Origin: Thiobius zoothamnicola
GTDB lineage: Bacteria; Pseudomonadota; Gammaproteobacteria; Chromatiales; Chromatiaceae
Assembly: GCA_963678215.1 (NCBI GenBank)
Contig: OY782758.1
Span: 124,001 to 188,000 of the forward strand
Direction: 5' to 3'
DNA: 64,000 nt
Part shown: in pieces, positions 45,341 through 55,068 of the stretch
Numbering within the stretch: the first letter of the stretch is position 1
Layout: every line of letters begins with the position of its first letter
The notes under the pieces: model-generated
Told to the model about the DNA's origin: nothing
The model's input: only the letters and a program-made list of their open reading frames with translations
The model's database searches: none
Program-made: the position numbers and the translations under genes

Positions 45341-45378
45341 ACAAAGGCCTTTACCTTTATTGAGGTAAAGGCCTTTGT
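45341..45378. terminator. Strong bidirectional hairpin
   Basis: A perfect 16-base-pair stem (ACAAAGGCCTTTACCT pairing with AGGTAAAGGCCTTTGT) closes a 6-base loop between two convergent genes. U tracts are weak, but the stem length makes termination likely. Confidence 0.75.
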
Positions 45379-45397
45379 CGTCAGCACTTTAGCCGTT

Positions 45398-46387
45398 TTA
45401 TTCAAACGGTTGCGGCCTCGGCGTATTATCCGAGGATGGCGGTAAGATAGGTAGGATTAACTGGGGTTGATGACCAGTCAATGTTTTCAGAAAAGCAACG
45501 ATGTTGGCATTTTCCTGATCGGTGAATTTTCTGCCTAATTGGATTCGGCCCATTACTTCAACCGCTTCGGCCAAGGTTTCGGCTTCGCCGTCGTGGAAGT
45601 AGGGATAGGTCAATTCCACATTGCGCAGCGTTGGCACTTTGAACTTAAAGCGATCCGCATCTTTGCCAGTTACGGCAATGCGCCCTTCAGAGGGGTTTTG
45701 CGTTACATAAGGTTTGATTAAACCCATTTTCTGGAAAGAGTCGCCACCCAGTGCCTCGCCGTGATGACAGGCAATGCAGCCGCTTGTCTTAAACAGTTGA
45801 TAACCGGCTTTTTCTTGCGCTGAGATTGCGTCTGGGTTGCCCATGAGCCATTGATCAAAACGTGAATTTGGGGTTATCAAGGTTTTTTCAAATTCGGCGA
45901 TTGCCTGAGTCACCCGCTCAATATTGATTTGGTCAACGCCGAATGTTTGCTTAAATTGAGTCACATAGCCTGGAATGGAGGACAATACCTGCACTGCCAA
46001 TGCATGTGTGAAGGCCATTTCAACCGGGTTAGCGATTGGGCCGCCAGCCTGTTCTTGTAAGGTCTCAGCACGTCCGTCCCAGAACTGAACACGGTTCAAG
46101 CTGGAATTCAATACAGTGGGAGAATTGATTGGCCCTTGCTGCCAGTTGTGGCCAATGGAGGTCTTCAGATTATCCGTACCACCCATGCTCAAGTTATGGC
46201 ATGAATTACAGGAAATAAAGCCGGATTTTGACAAACGAGGATCAAAAAACAGTTGTTTACCCAACTCCGCCTGAGCCAAATTGATCTCTTTGGCTGGGGT
46301 TATGGGTTTGATGGGCTCCTCTGCTGACGTAATGCTTGATAGCAAGCTGAGACTGACGATTAGATAAGCGCCCAATTTTATTTTCAT
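45398..46387 (-). CDS. Di-haem cytochrome c peroxidase
   Basis: This 329-residue periplasmic protein of the CcpA/MauG family has a signal peptide (LGAYLIVSLSLLSSITSA) and two c-type haem motifs, CNSCH and CIACH. It would reduce hydrogen peroxide with electrons from small cytochromes. I start at the ATG at 46387 with GGAG 10 bases upstream, which puts the signal peptide at the N-terminus; the frame is open 21 codons further. The C-terminal methionine ligand region includes VMGRIQLGRKF. Confidence 0.92.
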   Translation of the reverse strand: MKIKLGAYLIVSLSLLSSITSAEEPIKPITPAKEINLAQAELGKQLFFDPRLSKSGFISCNSCHNLSMGGTDNLKTSIGHNWQQGPINSPTVLNSSLNRVQFWDGRAETLQEQAGGPIANPVEMAFTHALAVQVLSSIPGYVTQFKQTFGVDQINIERVTQAIAEFEKTLITPNSRFDQWLMGNPDAISAQEKAGYQLFKTSGCIACHHGEALGGDSFQKMGLIKPYVTQNPSEGRIAVTGKDADRFKFKVPTLRNVELTYPYFHDGEAETLAEAVEVMGRIQLGRKFTDQENANIVAFLKTLTGHQPQLILPILPPSSDNTPRPQPFE

Positions 46388-46543
46388 CTGAGTACAACTC
46401 CATATTACCGTAGGATAATAAGCAAAATCGTTATGAATTTTCCGACGCAACTATATTGGGGCGGCGATGGTGGATTTCAAGTTCAAATCGTCAATGTTTT
46501 GTTGAAGTTGTGTTATTTCTAACGCCTTGTTAAGGTTGCTTGA

Positions 46544-46628
46544 AAGCTAGGGGTGCTGGGTCCTGGTCAGGACTGGCTGAGAAATACCCTTGGAACCTGA
46601 TCCAGCTAATACTGGCGAAGGGAAGCTG
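46544..46628 (+). ncRNA. TPP riboswitch (THI element)
   Basis: The conserved parts appear in order: GGGGTGC, GGCTGAGA, TACCC, GAACCTGATC and TAATACTGGCGAAGGGAA, with pairing P1 arms around AGCT. It lies 53 bases before thiC and would lower ThiC expression when thiamine pyrophosphate binds. Confidence 0.95.
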
Positions 46629-46680
46629 TAGGCGTATCCACTTTGTTGGTTATCCTCGCTCCCCGCCTGGAGACCGATTT

Positions 46681-48573
46681 ATGAGTAATATGCCACAAGA
46701 TTTTCTGCACAAAACCGCCGCTGTATCCGATGCGGTGACCCGTCCATTCCCCAATTCAGGCAAAATTCATGTCACAGGCTCACGGCCTGATATCCGTGTG
46801 CCAATGCGTGAGGTCAAGCAGGCTGCGACACCAGCCAGCTTTGGTGAGGAAATCAATCCACCCATCTATGTGTATGACACTTCCGGTCCTTACACGGATC
46901 CGGCGGTTCAGGTTGATTTGATGCAGGGTTTGCCCGAAGTGCGCAGCACCTGGATCGACGAACGTGCGGACACCGAATGGCTGGATGGTCCCAGTTCGGC
47001 GTATGGTCATGAGCGCCAGCATGATGCCAAATTGGCGCACCTGCGTTTTGCGCATATCCGTGCGCCTCGCCGCGCCAAACCAGGCAACAATGTCAGCCAG
47101 ATGCACTATGCGCGCCAGGGCGTGATCACGTCCGAAATGGAATATGTGGCGATCCGCGAAAATCAACGTTTGGATGAGTTACGCCGCGATCCGCGCTACG
47201 CCAAGTTGCTCAGACAACATCCGGGACAGGCATTTGGCGCTAACCTGCCGGAGCAGATCACGCCCGAATTCGTGCGCGCCGAAGTGGCCGCCGGTCGGGC
47301 GATTATCCCGGCCAATATCAACCACCCCGAACTGGAGCCGATGATCATCGGACGCAACTTCCGGGTCAAAATCAATACCAACATCGGCAATTCGGCGGTG
47401 ACTTCTTCTATTGAAGAAGAGGTCGAAAAAATGGCTTGGTCGGCGCGCTGGGGCGGCGACACCTTGATGGATTTGTCCACCGGCAAAAACATTCATGAAA
47501 CACGCGAATGGATATTGCGCAACGCGCCCATGCCGATTGGCACTGTGCCGATTTATCAGGCACTGGAAAAGGTCAATGGCAAGGCCGAAGAACTGACCTG
47601 GGAAATGATGCGCGACACCTTGATTGAACAGGCGGAGCAGGGCGTTGATTATTTCACGATCCATGCGGGCGTATTGTTACGTTATGTGCCGTTGACCGCT
47701 GAGCGGGTGACCGGCATCGTCTCGCGTGGCGGCTCCATCATGGCGAAGTGGTGTCTGGCGCATCACCAGGAAAATTTCCTGTATACCCATTTTGAGGAAA
47801 TCTGCGAGATCATGCGCGCGTATGACGTGTCTTTCTCGTTGGGCGATGGCTTGCGGCCAGGTTCAGTGGCCGATGCGAATGACGCGGCGCAATTTGCCGA
47901 ACTGGAAACCCTGGGTGAACTGACTAAGATAGCCTGGGAGCATGACGTGCAGGTCATGATTGAAGGCCCAGGTCATGTGCCGATGCAGATGATCAAGGAG
48001 AATATGGACAAGGAGTTGCAGGATTGTTACGAAGCGCCTTTCTATACCCTAGGCCCGCTGACCACTGATATCGCGCCGGGTTATGACCATATCACCTCCG
48101 GCATTGGTGCGGCCAATATCGGTTGGTATGGCACTGCGATGTTGTGTTATGTCACGCCGAAAGAGCATCTGGGCCTGCCGAATAAAGAAGATGTGCGTGA
48201 AGGCATCATCACCTACAAGTTGGCGGCGCATGCGGCTGATTTGGCGAAAGGCTTGCCCGGTGCGCAAATTCGTGACAATGCGCTTTCCAAGGCGCGTTTT
48301 GAATTCCGCTGGGAAGATCAGTTTAATCTGGGCTTGGATCCAGAACGCGCGCGCGAATACCACGATGCCACCCTGCCGAAAGATTCGGCCAAGGTGGCGC
48401 ATTTTTGCTCCATGTGTGGGCCGCATTTCTGTTCAATGAAAATCACTCAGGATGTGCGCGAATATGCCGCCAGTAAAAAATTGGCGGATATTGACGTGGC
48501 GGTCGAAGCCGGCATGCAGGAAAAAGCGGAACAATTCCGGCAACAAGGGGCGGACATTTATCAGGTGGTTTGA
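46681..48573 (+). CDS. thiC: Phosphomethylpyrimidine synthase ThiC
   Basis: This 630-residue radical-SAM enzyme converts aminoimidazole ribotide to HMP phosphate for thiamine. The C-terminal cluster motif is seen as CSMCGPHFCSM, and family blocks include MHYARQGVITSEMEYVAIREN and the barrel segment EGPGHVPMQMIKEN. The start at 46681 (GGAG upstream) leaves the riboswitch in the leader; the frame is open through it. No other thi gene is nearby. Confidence 0.97.
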   Translation: MSNMPQDFLHKTAAVSDAVTRPFPNSGKIHVTGSRPDIRVPMREVKQAATPASFGEEINPPIYVYDTSGPYTDPAVQVDLMQGLPEVRSTWIDERADTEWLDGPSSAYGHERQHDAKLAHLRFAHIRAPRRAKPGNNVSQMHYARQGVITSEMEYVAIRENQRLDELRRDPRYAKLLRQHPGQAFGANLPEQITPEFVRAEVAAGRAIIPANINHPELEPMIIGRNFRVKINTNIGNSAVTSSIEEEVEKMAWSARWGGDTLMDLSTGKNIHETREWILRNAPMPIGTVPIYQALEKVNGKAEELTWEMMRDTLIEQAEQGVDYFTIHAGVLLRYVPLTAERVTGIVSRGGSIMAKWCLAHHQENFLYTHFEEICEIMRAYDVSFSLGDGLRPGSVADANDAAQFAELETLGELTKIAWEHDVQVMIEGPGHVPMQMIKENMDKELQDCYEAPFYTLGPLTTDIAPGYDHITSGIGAANIGWYGTAMLCYVTPKEHLGLPNKEDVREGIITYKLAAHAADLAKGLPGAQIRDNALSKARFEFRWEDQFNLGLDPERAREYHDATLPKDSAKVAHFCSMCGPHFCSMKITQDVREYAASKKLADIDVAVEAGMQEKAEQFRQQGADIYQVV

Positions 48574-48889
48574 GCGAGGCATGCTTTCGCAAACGTTATG
48601 TTCTGTGCTAGGCGACACTGGATCCGGCATGAGATATTGTCATACTAAGAATCAGTTTACTTTGAGTCCATCAATTGATGTAAAGCTAGCAGTGTATCCT
48701 CATCACAAGCGGCTTTGCGGGTATCGCTTTGACAGGCCTAAGCTGGTGGCTTCTGGTTTGAATTCAGCAAGATAATGCCACAATAACCCTGGTATCTTTA
48801 TTGTTGAATGCGTTCGAGTTGACGGCCTTATTATGCGTTGCTACAGTAAAAGTACATTTTCGTGTACATATTGATGTGGAGAGGTTTCT
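48574..48889. other. Gap after thiC
   Basis: I see no convincing gene or terminator in these 316 bases. The AT-rich end probably contains the yefM promoter. Confidence 0.4.
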
Positions 48890-49141
48890 ATGGATGCCAT
48901 AAGCTATACCGTCGCACGCGCTAATTTGGCGAAAACAATGGAAAGAGTCTGTAATGACCACGATCCGGTAATTATTACCCGGAAACGGGAATCCCCCGTA
49001 GTGATGGTTTCGTTGGACGATTTCCAGGCAATGGAAGAAACTGCATACTTATTGCGTTCCCCTGCAAATGCCAGGCACCTGCTTGAGTCGATAGCAGAGC
49101 TTGAAGCTGGCGACGGTACTGAACATGAATTAATCGAATGA
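48890..49141 (+). CDS. yefM: YefM/Phd-family antitoxin
   Basis: This 83-residue antitoxin begins MDAISYTVARANLAKTMERV, the Phd/YefM DNA-binding fold, with VIITRKRESPVVMVSLDDFQAMEET in the middle. The C-terminal acidic tail wraps the toxin. Its stop overlaps the toxin start (ATGA). It would repress its own promoter. Confidence 0.92.
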   Translation: MDAISYTVARANLAKTMERVCNDHDPVIITRKRESPVVMVSLDDFQAMEETAYLLRSPANARHLLESIAELEAGDGTEHELIE

Positions 49142-49398
49142 AACTCACGTTTTCTAGTAAAGCATGGGATAACTACCTGTATTGGCAGAAAACCGATAAA
49201 TCTATGCTTAAACGAATTAACACCTTGATAAAAGCGATTCAACGTGAGCCTTTTACAGGAATTGGCAAACCTGAATCATTGAAGCATGGGTTGTCTGGCT
49301 ATTGGTCTCGACGTATTAACGATGAACACCGGATTGTATATAAAGTGGCAGATGACTACATTTTTATGGCACAACTTAGATACCACTACGGTTACTAA
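49138..49398 (+). CDS. yoeB: YoeB-family toxin
   Basis: This 86-residue RelE-fold mRNA interferase cuts mRNA in the ribosomal A site. The E. coli catalytic residues are present at the same numbers: Glu46 (KPESLK), Arg65 (DEHRIVY) and His83 (RYHYGY). It therefore looks active. It is paired with YefM by a 4-base overlap. Confidence 0.93.
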   Translation: MKLTFSSKAWDNYLYWQKTDKSMLKRINTLIKAIQREPFTGIGKPESLKHGLSGYWSRRINDEHRIVYKVADDYIFMAQLRYHYGY

Positions 49399-49661
49399 TA
49401 CGCCTAACGTCGCGCTGAGCAGCGTCCGCTGATTCCCATCATCCGGAAGATGGGCTGGGTTCCGACTTGAGTGCCTTGACAGGCAGTGCTTTGGGTTATC
49501 ACGCTATGTCCGCACGGTCCGATCAAAATCCTTTGCACGGACTTTTGCTGTCTCCGTGTTCTTTACGCGCTGTGCATCCAGCATCACAAACGAAGTTTTC
49601 TCATTCAGATCGTAAACCGGTTCTTAGAACTTGTTCTGAACTTGACTCTCATCGTATTCCA

Positions 49662-50789
49662 CTACATCAATTCTTGATACAGGTCCAAATAGGCTTTCGC
49701 CAGTCGCGCGAAAGTAAATTGGCTGACTGTTTTTCTCCCAGCCATGCCCACGGATAAGCGGGTTTGCCTATGTTGTGCGCTGATCATATGGGCTTGCAGA
49801 CTCTCAACATCCAATGCGTCACACAGCCAGCCGTTATCACCGGATTGAATCACGTCAACAGCGCCGCATTGATATGAGGTGATCACCGGCAGGCCGCAGG
49901 CCATGGCTTCCAGCACGACATTTGGGAACGGGTCATAGAGTGTTGGCAAAACCAGAACATCGGCTGCCGCATAGAGGGAAGGCATGTCGGTTTGTGGGCC
50001 GACAAAGCGGACTCGTTCAGCAATGCCCAGTTGACGTGCCATGGCTTGATATTGCTTGATCCGGCGATCTTTGCCGACGACGATCAGGCGGGTGTCGTCC
50101 GGCAAGGCAGCGTAGGCGCGCAACAGAGTATCCAGTCCTTTGCGTTCATAACCGGAACCGACGAACAAATAAGTCAATTGATCTTGTAATTGCCAATCCT
50201 GGCGTGCCTGTTGGCGTAGCTCAGCCTGTTTTTGTGGGTGATACCGTTCCAGGTCAACACCATTGTAGATCACACGTATCTTATGTTCAGGTACTTGGTA
50301 GTGCTGCTGTAGTTGCTGTTTCACCCTATGCGAATTACAGATGATGATCCGTAAGCGCGAGCTGTTGAATAAGCGTCGTTCAGCTCGCAGCAGATAACGG
50401 TGGTATGGCGACCAGCTATCTAACCATTGTTGATAGCGGTTGCGTTTACGGGCGCGTTGACGTAACCATTCCCGGTGGATGCCTTCGCCTGCACGATAGA
50501 TATCGCAGCAGGGAATACGTTCGTGGGATTGAACCAGCGCGCCCGGCGCGGCGTGAATATGAGTGCAGGCTAGGCGGGCGAAGGATTTGTCCCGCTGGGT
50601 GCGGGTCAAGTGGATGCTGGGCAGGCGGGTGATTTCATAGGGTGCGCCAGTCCGCCAGTCCCGGCATAACACTCGAATACGTACTCCTTGGTCAACCAGA
50701 GTGTCCAGTGCCTGTGCTAGAAAGCGTTCACCCCCGCCGAAAGGGGTGTATTTCTGGCGAACGATGATCAGTTCACGGGGTGTCTGCAT
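49662..50789 (-). CDS. GT4-family glycosyltransferase
   Basis: This 375-residue GT-B enzyme has the acceptor-side start IVRQKYTPFGGGERFL and the donor-side motif YDPFPNVVLEAMACGLPVITS with its conserved acidic/glutamate pair. It resembles WaaG-type LPS glucosyltransferases. It follows lpxL by 2 bases, so a role in lipopolysaccharide core assembly is likely. The exact sugar cannot be told. Confidence 0.85.
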   Translation of the reverse strand: MQTPRELIIVRQKYTPFGGGERFLAQALDTLVDQGVRIRVLCRDWRTGAPYEITRLPSIHLTRTQRDKSFARLACTHIHAAPGALVQSHERIPCCDIYRAGEGIHREWLRQRARKRNRYQQWLDSWSPYHRYLLRAERRLFNSSRLRIIICNSHRVKQQLQQHYQVPEHKIRVIYNGVDLERYHPQKQAELRQQARQDWQLQDQLTYLFVGSGYERKGLDTLLRAYAALPDDTRLIVVGKDRRIKQYQAMARQLGIAERVRFVGPQTDMPSLYAAADVLVLPTLYDPFPNVVLEAMACGLPVITSYQCGAVDVIQSGDNGWLCDALDVESLQAHMISAQHRQTRLSVGMAGRKTVSQFTFARLAKAYLDLYQELM

Positions 50790-50791
50790 CT

Positions 50792-51691
50792 TTAATAAAA
50801 GCGGGGTTCATGGTTGGGACGATCTTTGAAGCGCCGGTGCATCCAGTTATATTGCTCAGGTGCTTCACGGATCCATTGTTCAATGATCCGGTGCAGCCTT
50901 TGCGTGTCTTGCATGGTATCTTCGCTGGGGAAGTTATCCAGTGCAGGTTCAATTCGGGTGAGATAGCCGCCTTCTGGTCGCCGCATGGTGACATAAGGCA
51001 CGACCTTGGCACCGGTCAACCCGGCAAGCCGACTGGTTGATGTGTTGGTTGCCGCCGGTACGCTAAAAAATTCGACGAATAAACTGTGTTTGTGTCCGTA
51101 ATTCTGATCTGGTGCAAACCAGACACCTTGGTTGTTTCTCAGGGTTTTGATCATGGCGCGCACGTCATCCCGGGGAATAATCGTCCCGAGGTGGCGTTCA
51201 CGCATTTTTCGCATCACATATTGCACGACCGGGTTTTCATGTTGTCGATACATGGAGACCAAAGGGGCATATTGCAGCAGTATGCGACCGGATGTCTCCA
51301 AGCTGGACATGTGGATGGTGAAAAAGATGACGCCCTGTCCATGATCAAAGACGCCATCCAGATTTTCCCGTCCACTGATTGCTGAAAAGGAGGCAATTTT
51401 TTTATCAGACCACCACCAGGCAATGAGCACATCCATGATGCCCATGCCGACTGAAGCGAAGTATTGCTTCAGCAAAACTTGGCGCTGTGCTTCATCTTGT
51501 TCGGGGAAACACAGGCGTAAATTCGTCTCGGCGATACGCCGACGTCGTGTGGCCAGGAGATAGACGAAATAGCCGCAAAGCCGACCAACGGCCATCAGAG
51601 GTTGATAAGGTAAAAAGGCTAAAATGCGCAGCAAGCCGAAACCGAGCCAGGTGGGCCAATGGGTGGGGTGAAATAATGTTAACTCAGGCAT
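50792..51691 (-). CDS. Lipid A biosynthesis acyltransferase (LpxL/HtrB family)
   Basis: This 299-residue inner-membrane acyltransferase adds a secondary acyl chain to lipid A. A hydrophobic N-terminal helix precedes the HX4E motif (HMSSLE), then YRQHENP and a family FAPDQNYG segment. Whether it transfers laurate or myristate is unclear. It shares a transcript with the C45-like gene upstream and the glycosyltransferase downstream, which fits an envelope operon. Confidence 0.88.
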   Translation of the reverse strand: MPELTLFHPTHWPTWLGFGLLRILAFLPYQPLMAVGRLCGYFVYLLATRRRRIAETNLRLCFPEQDEAQRQVLLKQYFASVGMGIMDVLIAWWWSDKKIASFSAISGRENLDGVFDHGQGVIFFTIHMSSLETSGRILLQYAPLVSMYRQHENPVVQYVMRKMRERHLGTIIPRDDVRAMIKTLRNNQGVWFAPDQNYGHKHSLFVEFFSVPAATNTSTSRLAGLTGAKVVPYVTMRRPEGGYLTRIEPALDNFPSEDTMQDTQRLHRIIEQWIREAPEQYNWMHRRFKDRPNHEPRFY

Positions 51692-51706
51692 ACAAGGTGA
51701 TGGCAG

Positions 51707-53038
51707 TCAGGTATGGGGAGGCTTATTACGGGTGGATTCGCCATACCGGATGGTGAAAAACAACACTGCCAGAATGAACGGAATTGTCAACGTTATGGGG
51801 TTTAACCAGGTGTGTTCTATGGGTGCAAGGTTGGTTAGCAAACCATGATATTGGGTCATCCGAGGGACTGTCTCAGTTTCCTGATCATTGGATGCGGAGG
51901 TGGTATATAAGTGTAGCTGACCCGTTTGTGGTTCAAATACCATCGCCTGGAGTGTGTCCTGGTTAAAAATTGCTTGTGGCGAATGCATTGTATCAAACAT
52001 GATAGAGATCAAATCTCTTGGCTCAGCGGGCGCTTCGGGATTAAATGTTGCCAGGGTGCGGAATCGATTCCAACGCAGAATATCGCGGGTATCCGAACAA
52101 TTGTCCGGGATTGCCGCTGAAGCATAACAATTCACCGCTGCGATCTGGTTTTTCCTGTTCCAGTGCATATTCAGCCGATATGGCGTGTTGTCGGTTCTGA
52201 CGGTGCCGCGTTGGTTTGCGGGTTGTTCCAGGACCCGCACATCTTTGGCGTCCGCCATCAATACACTTTGGTTGAGGCCATATCGTGCTTTACTCAGTTG
52301 GCGGATGACGCCGCTGATATGACCCTGCTGCTCCAGCATCTTGCGCAAATCAAATCCAATCGCGGCGGAAGGAGGTTGGCGGCTGGTGGTTGAATGCATT
52401 GCTGATGCATCCAGGTGGGCAAGATACAAACCCGCCGAATTAAAACCGGAGAGGGTGCTGATGATGCCGGCAAAACCGATATTCACAATGCCACGGTGTT
52501 GATCACGATAAATTGTGATTGCTTGCAAAGGGCGTAAAGCTGCATTGGATGACCAATCCAGGTTGTGACCCACAATTGGAGCGCCGGATTGACTGTCATT
52601 GTCCCACACCCCAAAACCTGAACCCTTAGCATGGTTGGTGATGTCTGGAATCAGCAATAACAACCAATATTCATCCGTGGATAAATAACCATCGCCCAGT
52701 TGATTATGGCTGAGCACCGTCCAGGCTGACATGATGCCTGATGCTTCATCTCGATAAGCTTGGTCAATTTTAGGCACCAGCTGCCGAACCAGCTCCTCAA
52801 CCCATTGATCAAATTGCGCTTGGTCAACAAGGGTAGCCAGATAAGCATCGTATTGTTGTTCAATATCCGGGAAGCGTTGTTTGATTTTGGCGCCTAATGT
52901 CCGGCCAATTTCAACAGCGCTTTTATTGTGCGTATCAAGCTCAAAGATGGGCATTGGGCTGCCGGTGACGACAGAGGCGTAAAGCATCCAAATGGCATAA
53001 AGGAATAAGGGCTTGATCCGTCCTGGAAGATTCATCAA
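51707..53038 (-). CDS. C45/acyltransferase-like Ntn hydrolase with membrane tail
   Basis: This 443-residue protein has a signal peptide, a central Ntn-hydrolase-like region and a C-terminal hydrophobic helix (LTIPFILAVLFFTIRY). The segment KGSGFGVWDND followed by GHNLDW matches the nucleophile and downstream parts of C45/acid ceramidase-like linear amide hydrolases, but the usual nucleophile cysteine (GCT) is a serine here. It may use serine or be inactive. The ATG at 53035 is equally possible. It is 15 bases before lpxL, so an envelope lipid-amide substrate is a fair guess. Confidence 0.65.
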   Translation of the reverse strand: MMNLPGRIKPLFLYAIWMLYASVVTGSPMPIFELDTHNKSAVEIGRTLGAKIKQRFPDIEQQYDAYLATLVDQAQFDQWVEELVRQLVPKIDQAYRDEASGIMSAWTVLSHNQLGDGYLSTDEYWLLLLIPDITNHAKGSGFGVWDNDSQSGAPIVGHNLDWSSNAALRPLQAITIYRDQHRGIVNIGFAGIISTLSGFNSAGLYLAHLDASAMHSTTSRQPPSAAIGFDLRKMLEQQGHISGVIRQLSKARYGLNQSVLMADAKDVRVLEQPANQRGTVRTDNTPYRLNMHWNRKNQIAAVNCYASAAIPDNCSDTRDILRWNRFRTLATFNPEAPAEPRDLISIMFDTMHSPQAIFNQDTLQAMVFEPQTGQLHLYTTSASNDQETETVPRMTQYHGLLTNLAPIEHTWLNPITLTIPFILAVLFFTIRYGESTRNKPPHT

Positions 53039-53183
53039 TTTATCTCTCTATAGGCTGGAGATTACCGTTTTATCTGACATAAGAAAGTCACTGTATAGAA
53101 CGGCAAGGTTAGTTGTTGTGAGGTGTGTGGTATAAGCGTTGTTGCGGTATCAGAGACAATGCTGAGTTCAACCAAGAGTGATA

Positions 53184-53852
53184 TCACTGTATGCCAGAAC
53201 ACAGTGGCACAAAGCTGACTTGCTCCAGTATTTTTTTGGCATGCCCGGTTCGGGTGCGTACGACTAACACCAAAGCCTGTTGATCGCCTTGGCCAATCGG
53301 CAACACCATACGTCCGCCAATATGCAGTTGTTCAATCAGTTTCAATGGGATGCCAAGCGGGGCGGCAGTCACCATAATGCCGTCAAAAAACATCGGGTCT
53401 GGCCACCCCAAGCCGCCGTCGCCATGGTAAGTGCGGATATTGTTGAGATCCAGTGTGCGAAATCGTCGGCGTGCTTGTTCAAGCAGAGATTCAATTCGTT
53501 CGATGGTGTATACCCGAGACGTCAAAGAGGCCAGTACAGCTGTTTGATAACCTGAGCCTGTGCCAATTTCGAGGACTTTTTGTAGTGGTCGGCCTTGCAT
53601 CAGCAGCTCGGTCATGCGAGCCACTGTGTACGGTTGCGAGATGGTTTGTTGGTTGCCAATGGGCAGCGCGGTGTTTTCGTAGGCGTGATTCGCCAGTGCT
53701 TCATCCACGAATAAGTGGCGGGGTATCGCGTCAATACTTGCCAAAACGTGTTCGTTGCAGACGCCTTGTTGACGAATGAACTCTACTAGGCGTCTGCGGC
53801 TTCGCGGCGTTGTGATGACGGGTGCTCGTTTTTCCCACTTTAATGCAGCCAT
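53184..53852 (-). CDS. pcm: Protein-L-isoaspartate O-methyltransferase
   Basis: This 222-residue enzyme starts repair of isoaspartyl residues. The SAM site is VLEIGTGSGYQTAVLA, and DGIMVTAAPLGIP is the family substrate region. It overlaps the surE end by 13 bases, the classic surE-pcm pair. Confidence 0.94.
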   Translation of the reverse strand: MAALKWEKRAPVITTPRSRRRLVEFIRQQGVCNEHVLASIDAIPRHLFVDEALANHAYENTALPIGNQQTISQPYTVARMTELLMQGRPLQKVLEIGTGSGYQTAVLASLTSRVYTIERIESLLEQARRRFRTLDLNNIRTYHGDGGLGWPDPMFFDGIMVTAAPLGIPLKLIEQLHIGGRMVLPIGQGDQQALVLVVRTRTGHAKKILEQVSFVPLCSGIQ

Positions 53853-54583
53853 GCATCCAGAGCGGCGACGGCTGAGTGTCGGGTCAGATCAACTTGAATC
53901 GGTGTGACGGAAACATATCCTTGTTCAACAGCGTGGAAATCGGTGCCTTCGCCGGCATCCGCCGCTGGTCCGGCGGCACCGATCCAATAGATGGTCCTGC
54001 CGCGTGGGTCTTGTGATTTGATAGCGGGTTCCGCCTTGTGGCGATGTCCCAGACGGGTGCCGCATATGCCTTTCAGTTGATCATAAGGGACATCCGGTAC
54101 ATTCACGTTGAGGATGGCGGATTCGCTCAGCGGGTTATCTGTTTGCAGGCGTTTCACCAGATCCACGGCAATGCGCGCGCCAGTGGCGTAATGTTGCGGT
54201 GATCCCGATACCATGGACATCGCAATGGCTGGCAAGCCGAGAAAGCGTCCTTCGGTTGCGGCGGCCACAGTACCGGAATACAGCACGTCATCGCCCATAT
54301 TAGCGCCAGCGTTGATACCGGATACCACGATGTCCGGTTCAATTTCCAACAGGCCAGTGATTGCCAGATGCACGCAATCGGTCGGCGTGCCTTCCACGCG
54401 AATAAAACCGTTTTCTGTTTGCCGCGCGCGGATGGGTTGTTCCAGCGTCAGCGAGTTACTGGCACCGCTGCGATCCCGGTCAGGTGCCACAACGACCACC
54501 TCGCCGATTGCTTGCAAAGCATCAGCCAGGATTTTCAGACCGGGTGCCATATAGCCATCATCATTACTTAACAGGATACGCAT
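53840..54583 (-). CDS. surE: 5'/3'-nucleotidase SurE
   Basis: This 247-residue metal-dependent survival nucleotidase begins MRILLSNDDGYMAPGL, with Asp8/Asp9 as metal ligands, and has the VVSGINAGANMGDDVLYSGTVAAA signature. It lies 8 bases after greA and overlaps pcm. nlpD and rpoS, which often follow, are absent. Confidence 0.96.
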   Translation of the reverse strand: MRILLSNDDGYMAPGLKILADALQAIGEVVVVAPDRDRSGASNSLTLEQPIRARQTENGFIRVEGTPTDCVHLAITGLLEIEPDIVVSGINAGANMGDDVLYSGTVAAATEGRFLGLPAIAMSMVSGSPQHYATGARIAVDLVKRLQTDNPLSESAILNVNVPDVPYDQLKGICGTRLGHRHKAEPAIKSQDPRGRTIYWIGAAGPAADAGEGTDFHAVEQGYVSVTPIQVDLTRHSAVAALDAWLH

Positions 54584-54591
54584 ATCAGGGC

Positions 54592-55068
54592 TTATTGGTA
54601 ACGTACGGAGATAATTTCGAATTCGCGCGTACCACCAGGGACGGTGAGGCTGACTTCATCGCCTTCCATACTGCCGATCAAAGCGCGCGCGATCGGTGAG
54701 CTGACCGAGATTTTGCTGGCTTTGATATCGGCTTCATCTTCGCCGACAATTTGGTAGGTGGTTTCTTCGTCGGTATCAATATCCAGCACTTCCACCGTTG
54801 CGCCGAAAATCACCTTGCCATTCGCTGGTAACGTGGTGACATCAATGATTTGCGCCAGTGATAGCTTGGATTCAATCTCTTTGATGCGTCCTTCAATAAA
54901 GCCTTGTTGTTCACGCGCTGCGTGATATTCGGCGTTTTCTTTCAGGTCGCCATGCGCACGGGCCTCAGCGATCGCGGCGATCACCTTGGGGCGTTTGAGG
55001 GTTTTCAGTTCATTCAGCTCAGCGCGCAATTTTTCTGCGCCTTGAGCGGTCATGGGGGTTTTTTGCAT
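54592..55068 (-). CDS. greA: Transcription elongation factor GreA
   Basis: This 158-residue factor rescues backtracked RNA polymerase. The N-terminal coiled coil carries the tip acids in KENAEYHAA, and the C-terminal FKBP-like domain has ISVSSPIARALIGSMEGDEVSL. It follows carB in the order common in gammaproteobacteria, after a 274-base gap. Confidence 0.97.
   Translation of the reverse strand: MQKTPMTAQGAEKLRAELNELKTLKRPKVIAAIAEARAHGDLKENAEYHAAREQQGFIEGRIKEIESKLSLAQIIDVTTLPANGKVIFGATVEVLDIDTDEETTYQIVGEDEADIKASKISVSSPIARALIGSMEGDEVSLTVPGGTREFEIISVRYQ

Noticed and set aside
49399..49470. Possible integron attC site after yoeB (GCCTAAC followed by a short palindrome)
   Set aside because: The matching GTTRRRY end and the expected 60-130 base palindrome are not visible, and no second cassette or integrase exists.
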